DNA of 64,000 nt from [Streptosporangium] indianense. Lineage in GTDB: Bacteria; Actinomycetota; Actinomycetes; Streptomycetales; Streptomycetaceae. The stretch is from the NCBI RefSeq assembly GCF_021474405.1, contig NZ_JAKEIO010000002.1:1-64000 (forward strand), in the 5' to 3' direction. Below the pieces are notes generated by a model that had not been told where the DNA came from, did no database searches, and saw only the letters and a list, made by a program, of their open reading frames with translations. Below, in pieces: positions 10,698 through 19,191 of this stretch (position 1 is its first letter; each line of letters begins with the position of its first letter). A program made the translations under genes and the position numbers.

Positions 10698-11038
10698 CGG
10701 GTCGCCTCCGTGGTGTCGGGGTCGGCTTCTCCCAACGCCTCCAGCCGGGCGCGCAGCCGCGCGTTCTCCTCGCCGAGCGCGTCCCGCGCGGCGCGCGAGG
10801 ACAACGCGGGATCCGTCTCCCACCAGTCGATGCCCGCCTTCTTGGCGGTCTCGACCGAGGCGATGAACAGGCGCAGACGGATGGTGAGCAGTTCGATGTC
10901 GAGCAGGTCGATCTTGATGTCGCCCGCGATGACGATGCCCTTGTCCAGAACGCGTTCGAGCAGGTCCGCGAGGCTCCCGCTGGGCGGCCCGGCGGGCAGT
11001 GTCTCCGGTCCCGCGGGCCAGGTGCCGAGGTCGGTCAC
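10694..11038 (-). CDS. gvpJ: Gas vesicle protein J
   Basis: The 114-residue protein has a GvpA-type core (LADLLERVLDKGIVIAGDIKIDLLDIELLTIRLRLFIASVETAKKAGIDWW) and a C-terminal helix, matching GvpJ, a minor shell or tip protein. The GTG at 11038 overlaps the gvpG stop (GTGA). The genes gvpY and gvpZ, which lie between G and J in the longer Streptomyces cluster, are absent here. Confidence 0.86.
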   Translation of the reverse strand: MTDLGTWPAGPETLPAGPPSGSLADLLERVLDKGIVIAGDIKIDLLDIELLTIRLRLFIASVETAKKAGIDWWETDPALSSRAARDALGEENARLRARLEALGEADPDTTEATR

Positions 11039-11295
11039 GAAGCGCCCCCGCGGTGGTGGCCGGTGTACCGGACGGGGCTGTCGAGGCGTGCCAGCAACCG
11101 TTCCTCCTCTTCCTCGAAGGCCGCCTCGTCGATGGCGCCCTCCTCCAGGGCCCGGTTGAGCGCCGCCAGCCGGGCCTGCACCGCACGCGGGTCGCCCGTC
11201 TGGCGCCGGGCCTCCTGGAGCAGGTGGTCGGCGACCCAGAGCGTGCCGCGCACCGGGGCCAGGGGCAGCAGCAGGAGCCCGCTCACGAGTCCCAC
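11035..11295 (-). CDS. gvpG: Gas vesicle protein G
   Basis: The small 86-residue protein has a hydrophobic N-terminus (GLVSGLLLLPLAPVRGTLWVADHL) followed by charged helices containing EEGAIDEAAFEEEEERLLARL, the GvpG pattern. It starts with GTG four bases after gvpF and overlaps gvpJ. GvpG is an accessory protein binding other Gvp components during nucleation. Confidence 0.85.
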   Translation of the reverse strand: MGLVSGLLLLPLAPVRGTLWVADHLLQEARRQTGDPRAVQARLAALNRALEEGAIDEAAFEEEEERLLARLDSPVRYTGHHRGGAS

Positions 11296-11299
11296 CGCG

Positions 11300-12061
11300 T
11301 CACCGGCCTGCCGGAGCGTACGGCGCGTCGACGAAGCTGTAGCACGGCAGCGGACCGGTCACGCCGAGCGTCAGCCGGTCCCCGACGGCACGTGCCCGCT
11401 CCGCCACGGCCTGCCGGAAACGCTCCTCGTCGGCGGAGCGCACCAGGAACGACGTGCTCAGCACCTGCTCGTCGTCGACCGGGCCCTGCACCGAGCGCAC
11501 GGCGAGCGGGCCCAGCCGTGCCAGGACGTCCCGGGCCGCGCTGCGGGCCTCACGCGCGACCCCCTTGGCCAGCGCCTCGCCGAGCCGTACGTTCGCCTCG
11601 TAACCGGGACGCTCGCGCGTCCGGCGGGCGAGGGCGCGCAAGGCCTCGTCCCTGCGTACCAGGTCGGCGAAGTACCCGGGCACCACGGTGCCCTTCACGT
11701 TCAGCTCGACACAGTCCCGGACCGCGTCGAGCTGGGCCGCCAAGTGGGCCCGGTCGGAGCGCAGTTGGCCGCACAGCGCCTGCGCGTCGGGGGTGAGGAC
11801 GGCGAACCGCATGGGCAGGACGGGCCCCTGGGCGAGGAGTTCCCCGAGCACCGCCTGGTGGGCCGTCAGGTCGCGTCGCCGCGCCCGGACGGACGCCGGG
11901 GCGTCCGAGACCGCCGCGCACAGCCCGCCCTCGGTCAGCAGCCGCACCTCCGCCCCGGCCACCCCGGGGGCGCGCGGAGTCCGGATGCCCGCGGGGGCGA
12001 TGCCGTAGACGTACAGGGTGCCGAGCGTGCCGGCGGTGGTGAGGGCGGCGGTGGCCGTCAC
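11300..12061 (-). CDS. gvpF: Gas vesicle protein F
   Basis: The 253-residue product shows GvpF/L hallmarks: GTLYVYGIAPAG at the N-terminus, the VLPMRFAVLTPDAQAL segment, a helix-rich middle, and GPLPCYSFVDAPY at the C-terminus. GvpF interacts directly with GvpA at early assembly. It starts with GTG two bases after gvpA. Size and motifs are normal. Confidence 0.88.
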   Translation of the reverse strand: MTATAALTTAGTLGTLYVYGIAPAGIRTPRAPGVAGAEVRLLTEGGLCAAVSDAPASVRARRRDLTAHQAVLGELLAQGPVLPMRFAVLTPDAQALCGQLRSDRAHLAAQLDAVRDCVELNVKGTVVPGYFADLVRRDEALRALARRTRERPGYEANVRLGEALAKGVAREARSAARDVLARLGPLAVRSVQGPVDDEQVLSTSFLVRSADEERFRQAVAERARAVGDRLTLGVTGPLPCYSFVDAPYAPAGR

Positions 12062-12063
12062 GG

Positions 12064-12549
12064 TCAGTCCTCCTCGGCCTTGCGGCGCCGGGGCCGCGGG
12101 CGGTCGTCGTCACTGCGGCGCTTGCGCGCCGGCCGTGCGGCGCGCTCGGTAAGGGCGTCGTCGGCGTCGTCGCGCGCGGTGTCGTCCGCCTCGTCGTCGC
12201 CCTGGTCCGGGGTGAGCACGTCGCGCACCTTGTCGGTCAGGGAGCGGGCGGTGCGCTTGGCACCCGCCTTGCCGACGGTTCTGGCGACCGGACCGCCGAA
12301 CAGCTCGGGGACGGTCTTGGACCGCGAGTCGTGCTCGAGGTCCAGGCGGTTGCACGCCTCCGCGAAGCGCAGATACGTGTCGACGCTGGCGACCACGATG
12401 CGGGCGTCGACCTTGAGGATCTCGATCCCGACCAGGGAGACGCGCACGAAGACGTCGATCACCATGCCGCGGTCGAGGATCAGTTCCAGCACGTCGTAGA
12501 GGGTTCCGGCGCGGGGCGCACAGACGATCTCGTCGCTGTAGACGGTCAT
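12064..12549 (-). CDS. gvpA: Gas vesicle structural protein A with charged tail
   Basis: Residues 15-70 form the GvpA shell core (LYDVLELILDRGMVIDVFVRVSLVGIEILKVDARIVVASVDTYLRFAEACNRL). The protein is 161 residues long, about twice the roughly 70-residue GvpA of cyanobacteria and haloarchaea; the extra part is a highly charged tail ending in a KRRSDDDRPRPRRRKAEED-type segment. Streptomyces GvpA proteins usually have such tails, and whether they form flotation vesicles is unproven. The ATG at 12549 lies 37 bases after gvpO. Confidence 0.9.
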   Translation of the reverse strand: MTVYSDEIVCAPRAGTLYDVLELILDRGMVIDVFVRVSLVGIEILKVDARIVVASVDTYLRFAEACNRLDLEHDSRSKTVPELFGGPVARTVGKAGAKRTARSLTDKVRDVLTPDQGDDEADDTARDDADDALTERAARPARKRRSDDDRPRPRRRKAEED

Positions 12550-12586
12550 GCGGCGGTCCTTCCCGTGGGCGGTTTCGACGGTCCGG

Positions 12587-12910
12587 TCACTGGTCCTGGG
12601 CGCCGCGCCGGAAGCGCGCGACCCGGCGGTACTGCACCAGCTCGCCCGCCGCGTCCAGTTCCACCCGGTACGTCGCGAGCAGACTCGTGGTGTCGGGGAT
12701 GCGGGCCAGTTCGAGGACGTCGACGTCGACGACCCAGCCGTCGTCCTCGCCCCGGCACACCGCGGACACCCCTTCGAGGCGGTGGCGGATCAGCTCCGTC
12801 AGCTCCTCGGCGGCCCGTCGGCCCGCCTCCCCGGCTCCGCGCACGGGACGTCGCCGCTTGGTGGACGGGGCCGAGCCACCTCGTCGCCCGTCGGCTCCGG
12901 CTTCTGTCAT
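12587..12910 (-). CDS. gvpO: Gas vesicle protein O
   Basis: The 107-residue protein begins with a basic, disordered stretch and then the GvpO domain: AAEELTELIRHRLEGVSAVCRGEDDGWVVDVDVLELARIPDTTSLLATYRVELDAAGELVQYRRVARFRR. It is the first gene of the operon, as in other Streptomyces gvp clusters. The ATG at 12910 is chosen (AGAG eight bases upstream); an ATG three codons earlier at 12919 is possible. The operon promoter must lie in 12911-13128, shared with olsB. Confidence 0.85.
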   Translation of the reverse strand: MTEAGADGRRGGSAPSTKRRRPVRGAGEAGRRAAEELTELIRHRLEGVSAVCRGEDDGWVVDVDVLELARIPDTTSLLATYRVELDAAGELVQYRRVARFRRGAQDQ

Positions 12911-13128
12911 GCAGCTCACTCTGGCCGCACCGGCCGGTGGGCGCGTGCGCAGCTAGGCCATCCGGGCCGTGCGCCCCGGGCGCGAGCCGTTCAGCAACCT
13001 CACACCCGTTCTCTCTGCACATGACACGCGAAGGTCAGCCGGCATCGGAAGAACAGAGGCGTACGACCGCACGACACCGCTCAGCGCCCGCACCGCCTCA
13101 CCGACCGGCCCGTGACCAGGAGAGTGCC

Positions 13129-13896
13129 ATGACCGGCGTACTGACCGCCGACCTCCCCGCGCAGCCCGCGGCCCCCACCCGCTACACCGTCGCCCTCGCC
13201 CGGAACGAGGAGGACGTGCGCGCCGCCCAGCGGCTGCGGCACGACGTCTTCGCCGGGGAGATGGGCGCCCTGCTGGCCGGCCCGCAGCCGGGCCTGGACG
13301 CCGACGCGTTCGACGCGTACTGCGACCACCTGCTCGTCCGGGAGGAGACGAGCGGCCAGGTCGTCGGCACCTACCGGCTGCTGCCGCCGGAGCGCGCGGC
13401 GGTCGCCGGGCGGCTGTACTCCGAGGGCGAGTTCGATCTGACCGCGCTCGACGGGATCCGGCCGCAGCTCGTCGAGGTAGGCCGCTCCTGCGTGCATCCC
13501 GACCACCGTGACGGCGCGGTCATCAGCCTCATCTGGGCAGGCATCGCCCGCTACATGGTCGACCGCGGCCACGAGTGGCTCGCCGGCTGCTGCTCCGTCC
13601 CGCTCGCCGACGGCGGCGCCCTCGCGTCCGCCACCTGGGACCGGGTCAGCGAAAGGCACCTCGCGCCGGAGGAGTACCGGGTGCGGCCGCTGCAGCCCTG
13701 GGCACCGGGCCCCGCACCCGCCGCCCGCGTCGAACTGCCCGCCCTGCTGCGCGGCTACCTGCGCCTGGGCGCCTGGGTGTGCGGCGCACCGGCCCACGAC
13801 CCGGACTTCGGCGTCGCCGACCTGTACGTGCTGCTGCCGATGAGCCGCGTCAACGGGCGCTACCTGCGCCACTTCCTGTCCCTCGTGCCGGCCTGA
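13129..13896 (+). CDS. olsB: Ornithine N-acyltransferase, OlsB-like
   Basis: The 255-residue GNAT-fold protein resembles OlsB, which transfers a 3-hydroxyacyl chain from ACP to the alpha-amino group of ornithine to make lyso-ornithine lipid. Visible are YTVALARNEEDVRAAQRLRHDVFAGEMG at the N-terminus, VEVGRSCVHPDHRDGAVI as acyl-donor site, and YLRLGAWVCGAPAHDPDFGVADLYVLLPM at the end, all typical of the OlsB/hemolysin-like acyltransferase family. AGGAG precedes the ATG. The stop overlaps olsA by one base, completing a two-gene ornithine-lipid operon. Confidence 0.83.
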   Translation: MTGVLTADLPAQPAAPTRYTVALARNEEDVRAAQRLRHDVFAGEMGALLAGPQPGLDADAFDAYCDHLLVREETSGQVVGTYRLLPPERAAVAGRLYSEGEFDLTALDGIRPQLVEVGRSCVHPDHRDGAVISLIWAGIARYMVDRGHEWLAGCCSVPLADGGALASATWDRVSERHLAPEEYRVRPLQPWAPGPAPAARVELPALLRGYLRLGAWVCGAPAHDPDFGVADLYVLLPMSRVNGRYLRHFLSLVPA

Positions 13897-14711
13897 TGAG
13901 CGCCTGGCTGCCCACCGCACCCTGCACGCCCGAGGCCTGTGTCCGGGCACCGGCGGCCGTGCGGGCGCGGGACGTGCCGCGTGCCGTGCTGCGGCTCGGC
14001 GCGGTCGTCCTGCTGCTGCTCGCGGGGATCGCCCTGACGCCCCTCGGGGCCCGAATCCCGGCGTCGCTCATCGGGCGCTGGTGCCGGTGGATCGTACGCG
14101 CCGCCGGTGTCCGGGTCCGTATCACCGGCGCCGCCGCCCCCACCGGCGGACTGCTGCTGGTCGCCAACCACATCTCCTGGCTGGACATACCGCTGCTCGC
14201 CGCCGTGCGTCCCGCCCGGATGCTGGCCAAGACCGAGGTGCGGCGCTGGCCCGTGGCCGGCGCGCTGGCCGCGCGCGGCGGCACCCTGTTCATCGAACGG
14301 GACCGGCTGCGGGCCCTCCCGGACACCGTCGCCCGGATCGCCGGGGCACTGCGCCAGGGCACCGCGGTCGCGGCCTTCCCCGAGGGCAGCACCTGGTGCG
14401 GCCGGGCCCAGGGCACCTTCCGCCGGGCCGTCTTCCAGGCCGCCCTGGACGCCGGGGTGCCGGTCCAGCCGGTCCGGCTCGGCTACCGGCTCGGGGACGG
14501 CACGACCACCACGGCGCCCGCGTACGTCGGCGCGGACACCCTGCTCGCCTCCCTGTGGCGGGTGGCGACGGCCCGCGGCCTGGTCGCCGAGGTCGAGGTC
14601 CGGGACCCGATCCCGCCGGGCACCGGCACCGACCGCCGCGCCCTGGCGCGCGCCGCCCAGCCCCCGGAGACGACGGCACCGTCGTGGACGCACACCGTGC
14701 TGGTGGCGTAG
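13896..14711 (+). CDS. olsA: 1-acyl-glycerol-3-phosphate-type acyltransferase, OlsA-like
   Basis: This 271-residue membrane-associated protein has one N-terminal hydrophobic helix (AVLRLGAVVLLLLAGIALTPLG) and the PlsC motifs NHISWLDIPLL (catalytic HX4D form), GTLFIERDR and FPEGSTWCGRAQGTFRRAVF. Coupled directly to olsB, it should add the second, O-linked fatty acyl group to lyso-ornithine lipid. Ornithine lipids replace phospholipids under phosphate limitation in many bacteria. It ends 20 bases from the convergent uvrA-like gene. Confidence 0.85.
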   Translation: MSAWLPTAPCTPEACVRAPAAVRARDVPRAVLRLGAVVLLLLAGIALTPLGARIPASLIGRWCRWIVRAAGVRVRITGAAAPTGGLLLVANHISWLDIPLLAAVRPARMLAKTEVRRWPVAGALAARGGTLFIERDRLRALPDTVARIAGALRQGTAVAAFPEGSTWCGRAQGTFRRAVFQAALDAGVPVQPVRLGYRLGDGTTTTAPAYVGADTLLASLWRVATARGLVAEVEVRDPIPPGTGTDRRALARAAQPPETTAPSWTHTVLVA

Positions 14712-14730
14712 GCGGCCGCCCCCGGTGCGC

Positions 14731-17097
14731 TCAGGCGATTCCGGGCCGTCGGCCGGCGGACCCGGACAGCGTGCGGGCCAGATACGGTGCCGTCCGGCTG
14801 TCCGTCGCGCGTGCGACCTCGCGCGGCGGGCCCGCCGCCACGATGCGGCCGCCCGCGTCGCCGCCGCCGGGGCCCATGTCGATCACCCAGTCCGCGCCCG
14901 CGACGACGGACATGTCGTGCTCGACGACGACCACGGTGTTCCCGGCGTCCACGAGGCCGTGCAACTGGCGCATCAGGACGTCCACGTCGGCCGGGTGCAG
15001 TCCGGTCGTCGGCTCGTCGAGGAGGTAGAGCGTGTGGCCGCGCCGGCCGCGCTGCAGCTCGCTCGCCAGCTTGATGCGCTGCGCCTCGCCACCGGAGAGC
15101 TCGGTCGCGGGCTGGCCGAGCCGGAGGTAGCCCAGGCCGACGTCGAGCAGGGTGCCCAGGCTGCGGGCCACGGCCGGGGTGTCCGCGAAGAACTGCGCCG
15201 CGCCCTGCACCGTCAGATCCAGCACCTGCGCGATGTTCCGCCCCCGGTACGTCACCTCCAGCGTCGGCGGGTTGTACCGCGCCCCGCTGCAGTCCGGGCA
15301 CGGCGCGTACGTGCTCGGCAGGAACAGCAGCTCCACACTGACGAACCCTTCGCCCTGGCAGGTCTCGCAGCGCCCGCCCGCCACGTTGAAGGAGAACCGC
15401 CCGACGCCGAAACCGCGTGCGCGGGCCCCGTCGGTGGCGGCGAACACCTTGCGCACGACGTCGAAGAGGCCCGTGTAGGTCGCGAGGTTCGACCGCGGGG
15501 TGCGGCCGATCGGCTTCTGGTCGACCGAGACGAGCCGGCCCACCCCAGCCGACTCCTCGGTGATCTCCCCGATCAGCGTCGACTTGCCCGAGCCGGACAC
15601 CCCGGTGACCGCGGTGAACACGCCGAGCGGGAACTCCGCCGTCACCCCGTGCAGGTTGTGCCGCGTGGTCGGGCCGGTCTTGAGCCGGCCGGTCGCCTCG
15701 CGCACCTTCCGCGCCGGGGCGGGGGAGTGGTCGAACAGGTAGCGCGCCGTCGCCGACTCCGCCACTGCCGCCAGCCCGGCCACCGGGCCGCTGTGCAGCA
15801 CCCGCCCGCCGCGCTCGCCCGCGCCCGGACCCACGTCGACCAGCCAGTCGGCGCCGCGCATCACGTCCAGGTGGTGTTCCACCACGAACACCGAGTTCCC
15901 GGACGACTTCAGCCGCTCCAGCACCGTGAGCAGTGCCTCGGTGTCCGCCGGGTGCAGCCCGGCCGACGGCTCGTCGAGGACGTAGACGACGCCGAACAGG
16001 CCCGAGCGCAGCTGGGTGGCGAGCCGCAGGCGCTGCAGTTCGCCCGCGGAGAGGGTGGGGGTGGGCCGGTCGAGGCTGAGGTAGCCGAGGCCCAGCTCGA
16101 CGACCGGCGCGATGCGGGATCTCAGGTCGTCGGTGAGGACCCGGGCGGCCTCCGAGGTCGCGTCGAGACCGGCGGCCAGCTCCACCAGCGGCAGCGCCGC
16201 CAGCTCGGCGATGGTCCGGCCGCCGAACGTCACCGCCATGGCCTCGGGACGCAGCCGGCTGCCCCCGCACGCCGGACAGGGCGCGCTGGTGAGGAACCGC
16301 TCGGCCTTCGCCCGCAGGGTCGGGCTCCTGGAGTCCGAGAACGTCTTCATCACGTACCGGTGGGCGCTCATGTACGTTCCCTGATACGGACGTTGGATCC
16401 GGTCGGCGTCCCGCACCGGGTGCACGGTGACCACCGGCTGTTCGTCCGTGAACAGGATCCACTCCCGGTCGCCCGCGGGCAGCTCCCGCCACGGCCGGTC
16501 CACGTCGTGGCCGAGCGCGTCGAGGATGTCCCGCAGGTTCTTGCCCTGCCAGGCGCCCGGCCACGCCGCGATCGCCCCGTCCCGGATCGACAGCGACGGG
16601 TCGGGGACCAGCAGCTCCTCGCTGGTGCGGTGCACCCGCCCGAGCCCGTGGCACTCCGGGCAGGCCCCCACCGCCGTGTTGGGGGAGAAGGCGTCGGAGT
16701 CGAGCCGCTCGGCGCCGGGCGGGTAGGTACCGGCCCGCGAGAACAGCATCCGCAGGGAATTGGAGAGGTTGGTGACCGTGCCGACGGAGGAGCGCGAGGT
16801 GGGCGCCGCCCGGCGCTGCTGGAGCGAGACGGCCGGCGGCAGACCGGTGATCTCCCCGACCTTCGGCGCGCCGACCTGGTGGATCAGCCGGCGTGCGTAC
16901 GGCGCCACCGACTCGAAGTAGCGGCGCTGCGCCTCCGCGTAGATCGTGCCGAACGCCAGCGACGACTTGCCCGAGCCGGAGACGCCGGTGAACACGGCCA
17001 CTACGTCCCGGGGGAGGTCGACGTCGACGCCCCGGAGGTTGTGCTCTCGGGCTCCGCGGACACGGACGAACGGGTCATGGGGGTCGCGGTCGTGCAT
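14731..17097 (-). CDS. UvrA-like ABC ATPase, class II UvrA paralogue
   Basis: The 788-residue protein has two ABC ATPase halves with Walker A motifs GVSGSGKSS (near residue 38) and GVSGSGKST (near 490), ABC signatures LSAGELQRLRLA and LSGGEAQRIKLA, and four Cys-pair zinc elements (CPECHGLG, CPACGGSR, CETCQGEG, CPDCSGAR). It is about 160 residues shorter than housekeeping UvrA (about 950), the mark of class II UvrA (UvrA2/DrrC type), which lacks part of the UvrB-binding region. Such proteins are linked to tolerance of DNA-damaging antibiotics. No biosynthetic cluster is adjacent, so its substrate lesion is unknown. Confidence 0.87.
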   Translation of the reverse strand: MHDRDPHDPFVRVRGAREHNLRGVDVDLPRDVVAVFTGVSGSGKSSLAFGTIYAEAQRRYFESVAPYARRLIHQVGAPKVGEITGLPPAVSLQQRRAAPTSRSSVGTVTNLSNSLRMLFSRAGTYPPGAERLDSDAFSPNTAVGACPECHGLGRVHRTSEELLVPDPSLSIRDGAIAAWPGAWQGKNLRDILDALGHDVDRPWRELPAGDREWILFTDEQPVVTVHPVRDADRIQRPYQGTYMSAHRYVMKTFSDSRSPTLRAKAERFLTSAPCPACGGSRLRPEAMAVTFGGRTIAELAALPLVELAAGLDATSEAARVLTDDLRSRIAPVVELGLGYLSLDRPTPTLSAGELQRLRLATQLRSGLFGVVYVLDEPSAGLHPADTEALLTVLERLKSSGNSVFVVEHHLDVMRGADWLVDVGPGAGERGGRVLHSGPVAGLAAVAESATARYLFDHSPAPARKVREATGRLKTGPTTRHNLHGVTAEFPLGVFTAVTGVSGSGKSTLIGEITEESAGVGRLVSVDQKPIGRTPRSNLATYTGLFDVVRKVFAATDGARARGFGVGRFSFNVAGGRCETCQGEGFVSVELLFLPSTYAPCPDCSGARYNPPTLEVTYRGRNIAQVLDLTVQGAAQFFADTPAVARSLGTLLDVGLGYLRLGQPATELSGGEAQRIKLASELQRGRRGHTLYLLDEPTTGLHPADVDVLMRQLHGLVDAGNTVVVVEHDMSVVAGADWVIDMGPGGGDAGGRIVAAGPPREVARATDSRTAPYLARTLSGSAGRRPGIA

Positions 17098-17108
17098 GGA
17101 AGACGACT

Positions 17109-18095
17109 CTAACCGGAGGTGATCGCGGCCAGCCGCCGGTAGGAGTGCAGCAGGGCCTCACGGTCGTAGGTGCTGGTGGTGACCAGCACCTCCTGCGCGC
17201 CCGTCTCCTTCAGCAGGGTCTCCAGCTCGTGCGCCACCTGCTCCTCGGTGCCGGCGATGTGGCCGCTCAGTCCGGATTCGTAGAAGTCGCGCTCCTTGCC
17301 CGTCATGGTGAGTGCCTCCACGCGCTCGGCGGGCGGCAGTGGCGGGAAGGTGCCGTGGGTGCGGGAGTGCGCCATGGACCAGGCCTCGGGGATCAGCAGC
17401 CGCCGGGCCTCCTCGGGGGTGCCGGCCACGGCGACGGTGCCCGAGACGACGACGTAGGGCTCCGCGGCCCAGGGGGAGGGGCGGAACGACTCGCGGTACG
17501 CGTCGATGCCGCGCCGCATCCGGTCGCGGTTCCTGAGGTCGCCGATGACCATGGGCAGGCCGGCGCGGGCGGCGATGCCGGCGCCCTCGCCCATGGCCAG
17601 GACGAACGGCGGTACGGTCAGGCCCTCGGCGGGCCGGGCGTGCACCCCGGTGGGGGAGGTGCCGCGGAACCAGCCGAGCAGCTCCGCGAGCTGGGCCTCG
17701 AAGTCGTCGGCGTCGTCCTTGTCACGGCCCAGGGCCCTGCGCACTCCGCCCGTGAAACCGACGGACCGGCCGAGACCCATGTCGATCCGCCCGGGGAACA
17801 GCGACTCCAGCACGCCGAACTGCTCGGCCACGACCAGGGGACGGTGGTTGGGCAGCATCACCCCGCCGGTGCCGACCCGGATGGTCCGGGTCGCGCCCGC
17901 CACGGCCGCGGCCAGCACCGTCGGCGCGGAGCCGGCGACCCCGGGCACGCCGTGGTGCTCCGAGACCCAGAACCGGTGGTAGCCGAGCCGCTCCAGCTCC
18001 TGTGCGAGCCGCACGGTGTCGCGCAGCGCCTCGGGGTGGGTGTGCCCCTCGCGGGTGCGGGAGCGGTCGAGGACGGACAGACGCACGGAATCCAT
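17109..18095 (-). CDS. LLM-class flavin-dependent oxidoreductase (luciferase-like)
   Basis: The 328-residue protein has the bacterial-luciferase TIM-barrel signature: VRLAQELERLGYHRFWVSEHHG near the N-terminus, TRTIRVGTGGVMLPNHRPLVVAEQFGVLESLFPGRIDMGLGRS, and the closing ETGAQEVLVTTSTYDREALLHSYRRLA. It resembles the MsnO8-like group using FMN rather than F420, but this cannot be decided from sequence alone. Substrate is unknown. The ATG at 18095 is chosen; the upstream frame has no family similarity. It diverges from the nucleotidyltransferase at 18227. Confidence 0.85.
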   Translation of the reverse strand: MDSVRLSVLDRSRTREGHTHPEALRDTVRLAQELERLGYHRFWVSEHHGVPGVAGSAPTVLAAAVAGATRTIRVGTGGVMLPNHRPLVVAEQFGVLESLFPGRIDMGLGRSVGFTGGVRRALGRDKDDADDFEAQLAELLGWFRGTSPTGVHARPAEGLTVPPFVLAMGEGAGIAARAGLPMVIGDLRNRDRMRRGIDAYRESFRPSPWAAEPYVVVSGTVAVAGTPEEARRLLIPEAWSMAHSRTHGTFPPLPPAERVEALTMTGKERDFYESGLSGHIAGTEEQVAHELETLLKETGAQEVLVTTSTYDREALLHSYRRLAAITSG

Positions 18096-18226
18096 ATCCG
18101 GTTCTACGCCGGGCGGGGCCGCCCGTATTCCGCCGCCCCGCCTCGCCCACCGCCGAAAAAACGAGGTGACCGGGCCCGGGCTGGCCAGGACACTGTTCCG
18201 GTACCCGTAGCGAAAGGCGGCCGACC

Positions 18227-18934
18227 GTGACCGTCCCCAACATCCTGCTCTCCGGCATCGTCGGATCGACCGCCTACGGCCTGGCCCGCCCCGGCTCCGA
18301 CATCGACCGTCTCGGCCTGTTCGCCGCGCCGACCGAAGAGCTGCACGGTCTGCGCCGGCCGAAGGAGTCACACGTCAGCACGGCGCCGGACCGCACCCTG
18401 CACGAGGCCGCCAAGTGGTGCCGGCTGGCCCTCGGCGGCAACCCGACCGCGATGGAGCTGGTGTGGCTCCCGGACGACCTGTACGAGATCCGCACCCCGC
18501 TCGGCGACGAACTCATCGGCATCCGTACGGCGTTCCTGAGCGCCAAGCGTGTACGGGACGCCTATCTCGGTTACGCCACCCAGCAGTTCCGGCGACTGGA
18601 GGCACGCGGCGACGGCTCGTTCTCCGCCGACACCCGCAAGCGCACCGCCAAGCACGCACGGCACCTCAAACGGCTGTGTGCGCAGGGCCTGGAGCTGTAC
18701 ACCACCGGGCGGCTGTCGATCCGCGTCGAGGACCCGGACGAGTACCACGCCTTCGGCGAGCGCGTCGCCGCCGACCCGTCGGCCGCCCTGCCCCTGCTCA
18801 GACACTACGAGGCCGCGTTCGACGAGGGCCCCACGGCACTGCCGGACGAACCCGGCGAGGCGCCGGTCGAGGCCTGGCTGCGCCGGGTCCGGGCCTGTTT
18901 CTGGGCGCAGGCGCGCTCAGCCGTCGGGGCGTAG
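18227..18934 (+). CDS. RlaP-type predicted nucleotidyltransferase
   Basis: The 235-residue protein belongs to the DNA polymerase beta superfamily: [28 protein letters not shown] contains the GS motif and the metal-binding D-x-D pair, and [12 protein letters not shown] follows. It fits the RlaP group, named for association with RNA ligase repair operons and also found in actinobacteria and their phages. No ligase is next to it, although an archease gene lies at 39122. It starts with GTG after GAAAGGCGG. The acceptor substrate is unknown. Confidence 0.78.
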   Translation: MTVPNILLSGIVGSTAYGLARPGSDIDRLGLFAAPTEELHGLRRPKESHVSTAPDRTLHEAAKWCRLALGGNPTAMELVWLPDDLYEIRTPLGDELIGIRTAFLSAKRVRDAYLGYATQQFRRLEARGDGSFSADTRKRTAKHARHLKRLCAQGLELYTTGRLSIRVEDPDEYHAFGERVAADPSAALPLLRHYEAAFDEGPTALPDEPGEAPVEAWLRRVRACFWAQARSAVGA

Positions 18935-19087
18935 CAGGCCGCGTTCGCAGGCCTTCACCAGGTTCTGCGGTACGAGGTGCCGGACGCCGTCCACGGTGAC
19001 GGGGACCAGCGCCGGTGTGGCCGCCTTCCACTGGGCGCGGCGGTGGCGGGTGTTGCTGCGGGACATCTTCCGCTTCGGGACGGCCAT
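18917..19087 (-). CDS. rpmF: Zinc-independent ribosomal protein L32 paralogue
   Basis: The 56-residue protein begins [22 protein letters not shown], the invariant L32 start, but lacks the two CXXC pairs of the zinc-ribbon form; only one Cys is present. Such Cys-less paralogues replace the zinc-binding copy under zinc starvation and are normally repressed by Zur. A very strong Shine-Dalgarno (GAGGAGGAG) and a Zur-box-like dyad at 19128 fit this. Its end overlaps the end of the convergent nucleotidyltransferase gene by 18 bases. Confidence 0.9.
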   Translation of the reverse strand: MAVPKRKMSRSNTRHRRAQWKAATPALVPVTVDGVRHLVPQNLVKACERGLLRPDG

Positions 19088-19127
19088 GGGGGTCTCCTCC
19101 TCGGTGGTCGGGCACCGAGACGCTACA

Positions 19128-19148
19128 TGAAAATGGATCCCATTAACA
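19128..19148 (-). promoter_or_regulatory. Zur-box-like operator of the L32 paralogue
   Basis: TGAAAATGG-ATC-CCATTAACA is an interrupted dyad (7 of 9 arm positions pair) in an island of AT-rich sequence, 41 bases before the L32 start. On the minus strand it falls between a TTGTTA and a TAGCGT hexamer 18 bases apart, so a repressor bound there would block RNA polymerase. Resemblance to actinobacterial Zur boxes (TGAAAAT...ATTTTCA) is partial. Confidence 0.55.
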
Positions 19149-19191
19149 ATATGCGTCCCGGTGCTCGCCACCGCTGCCCCGGCGAGGTGCC

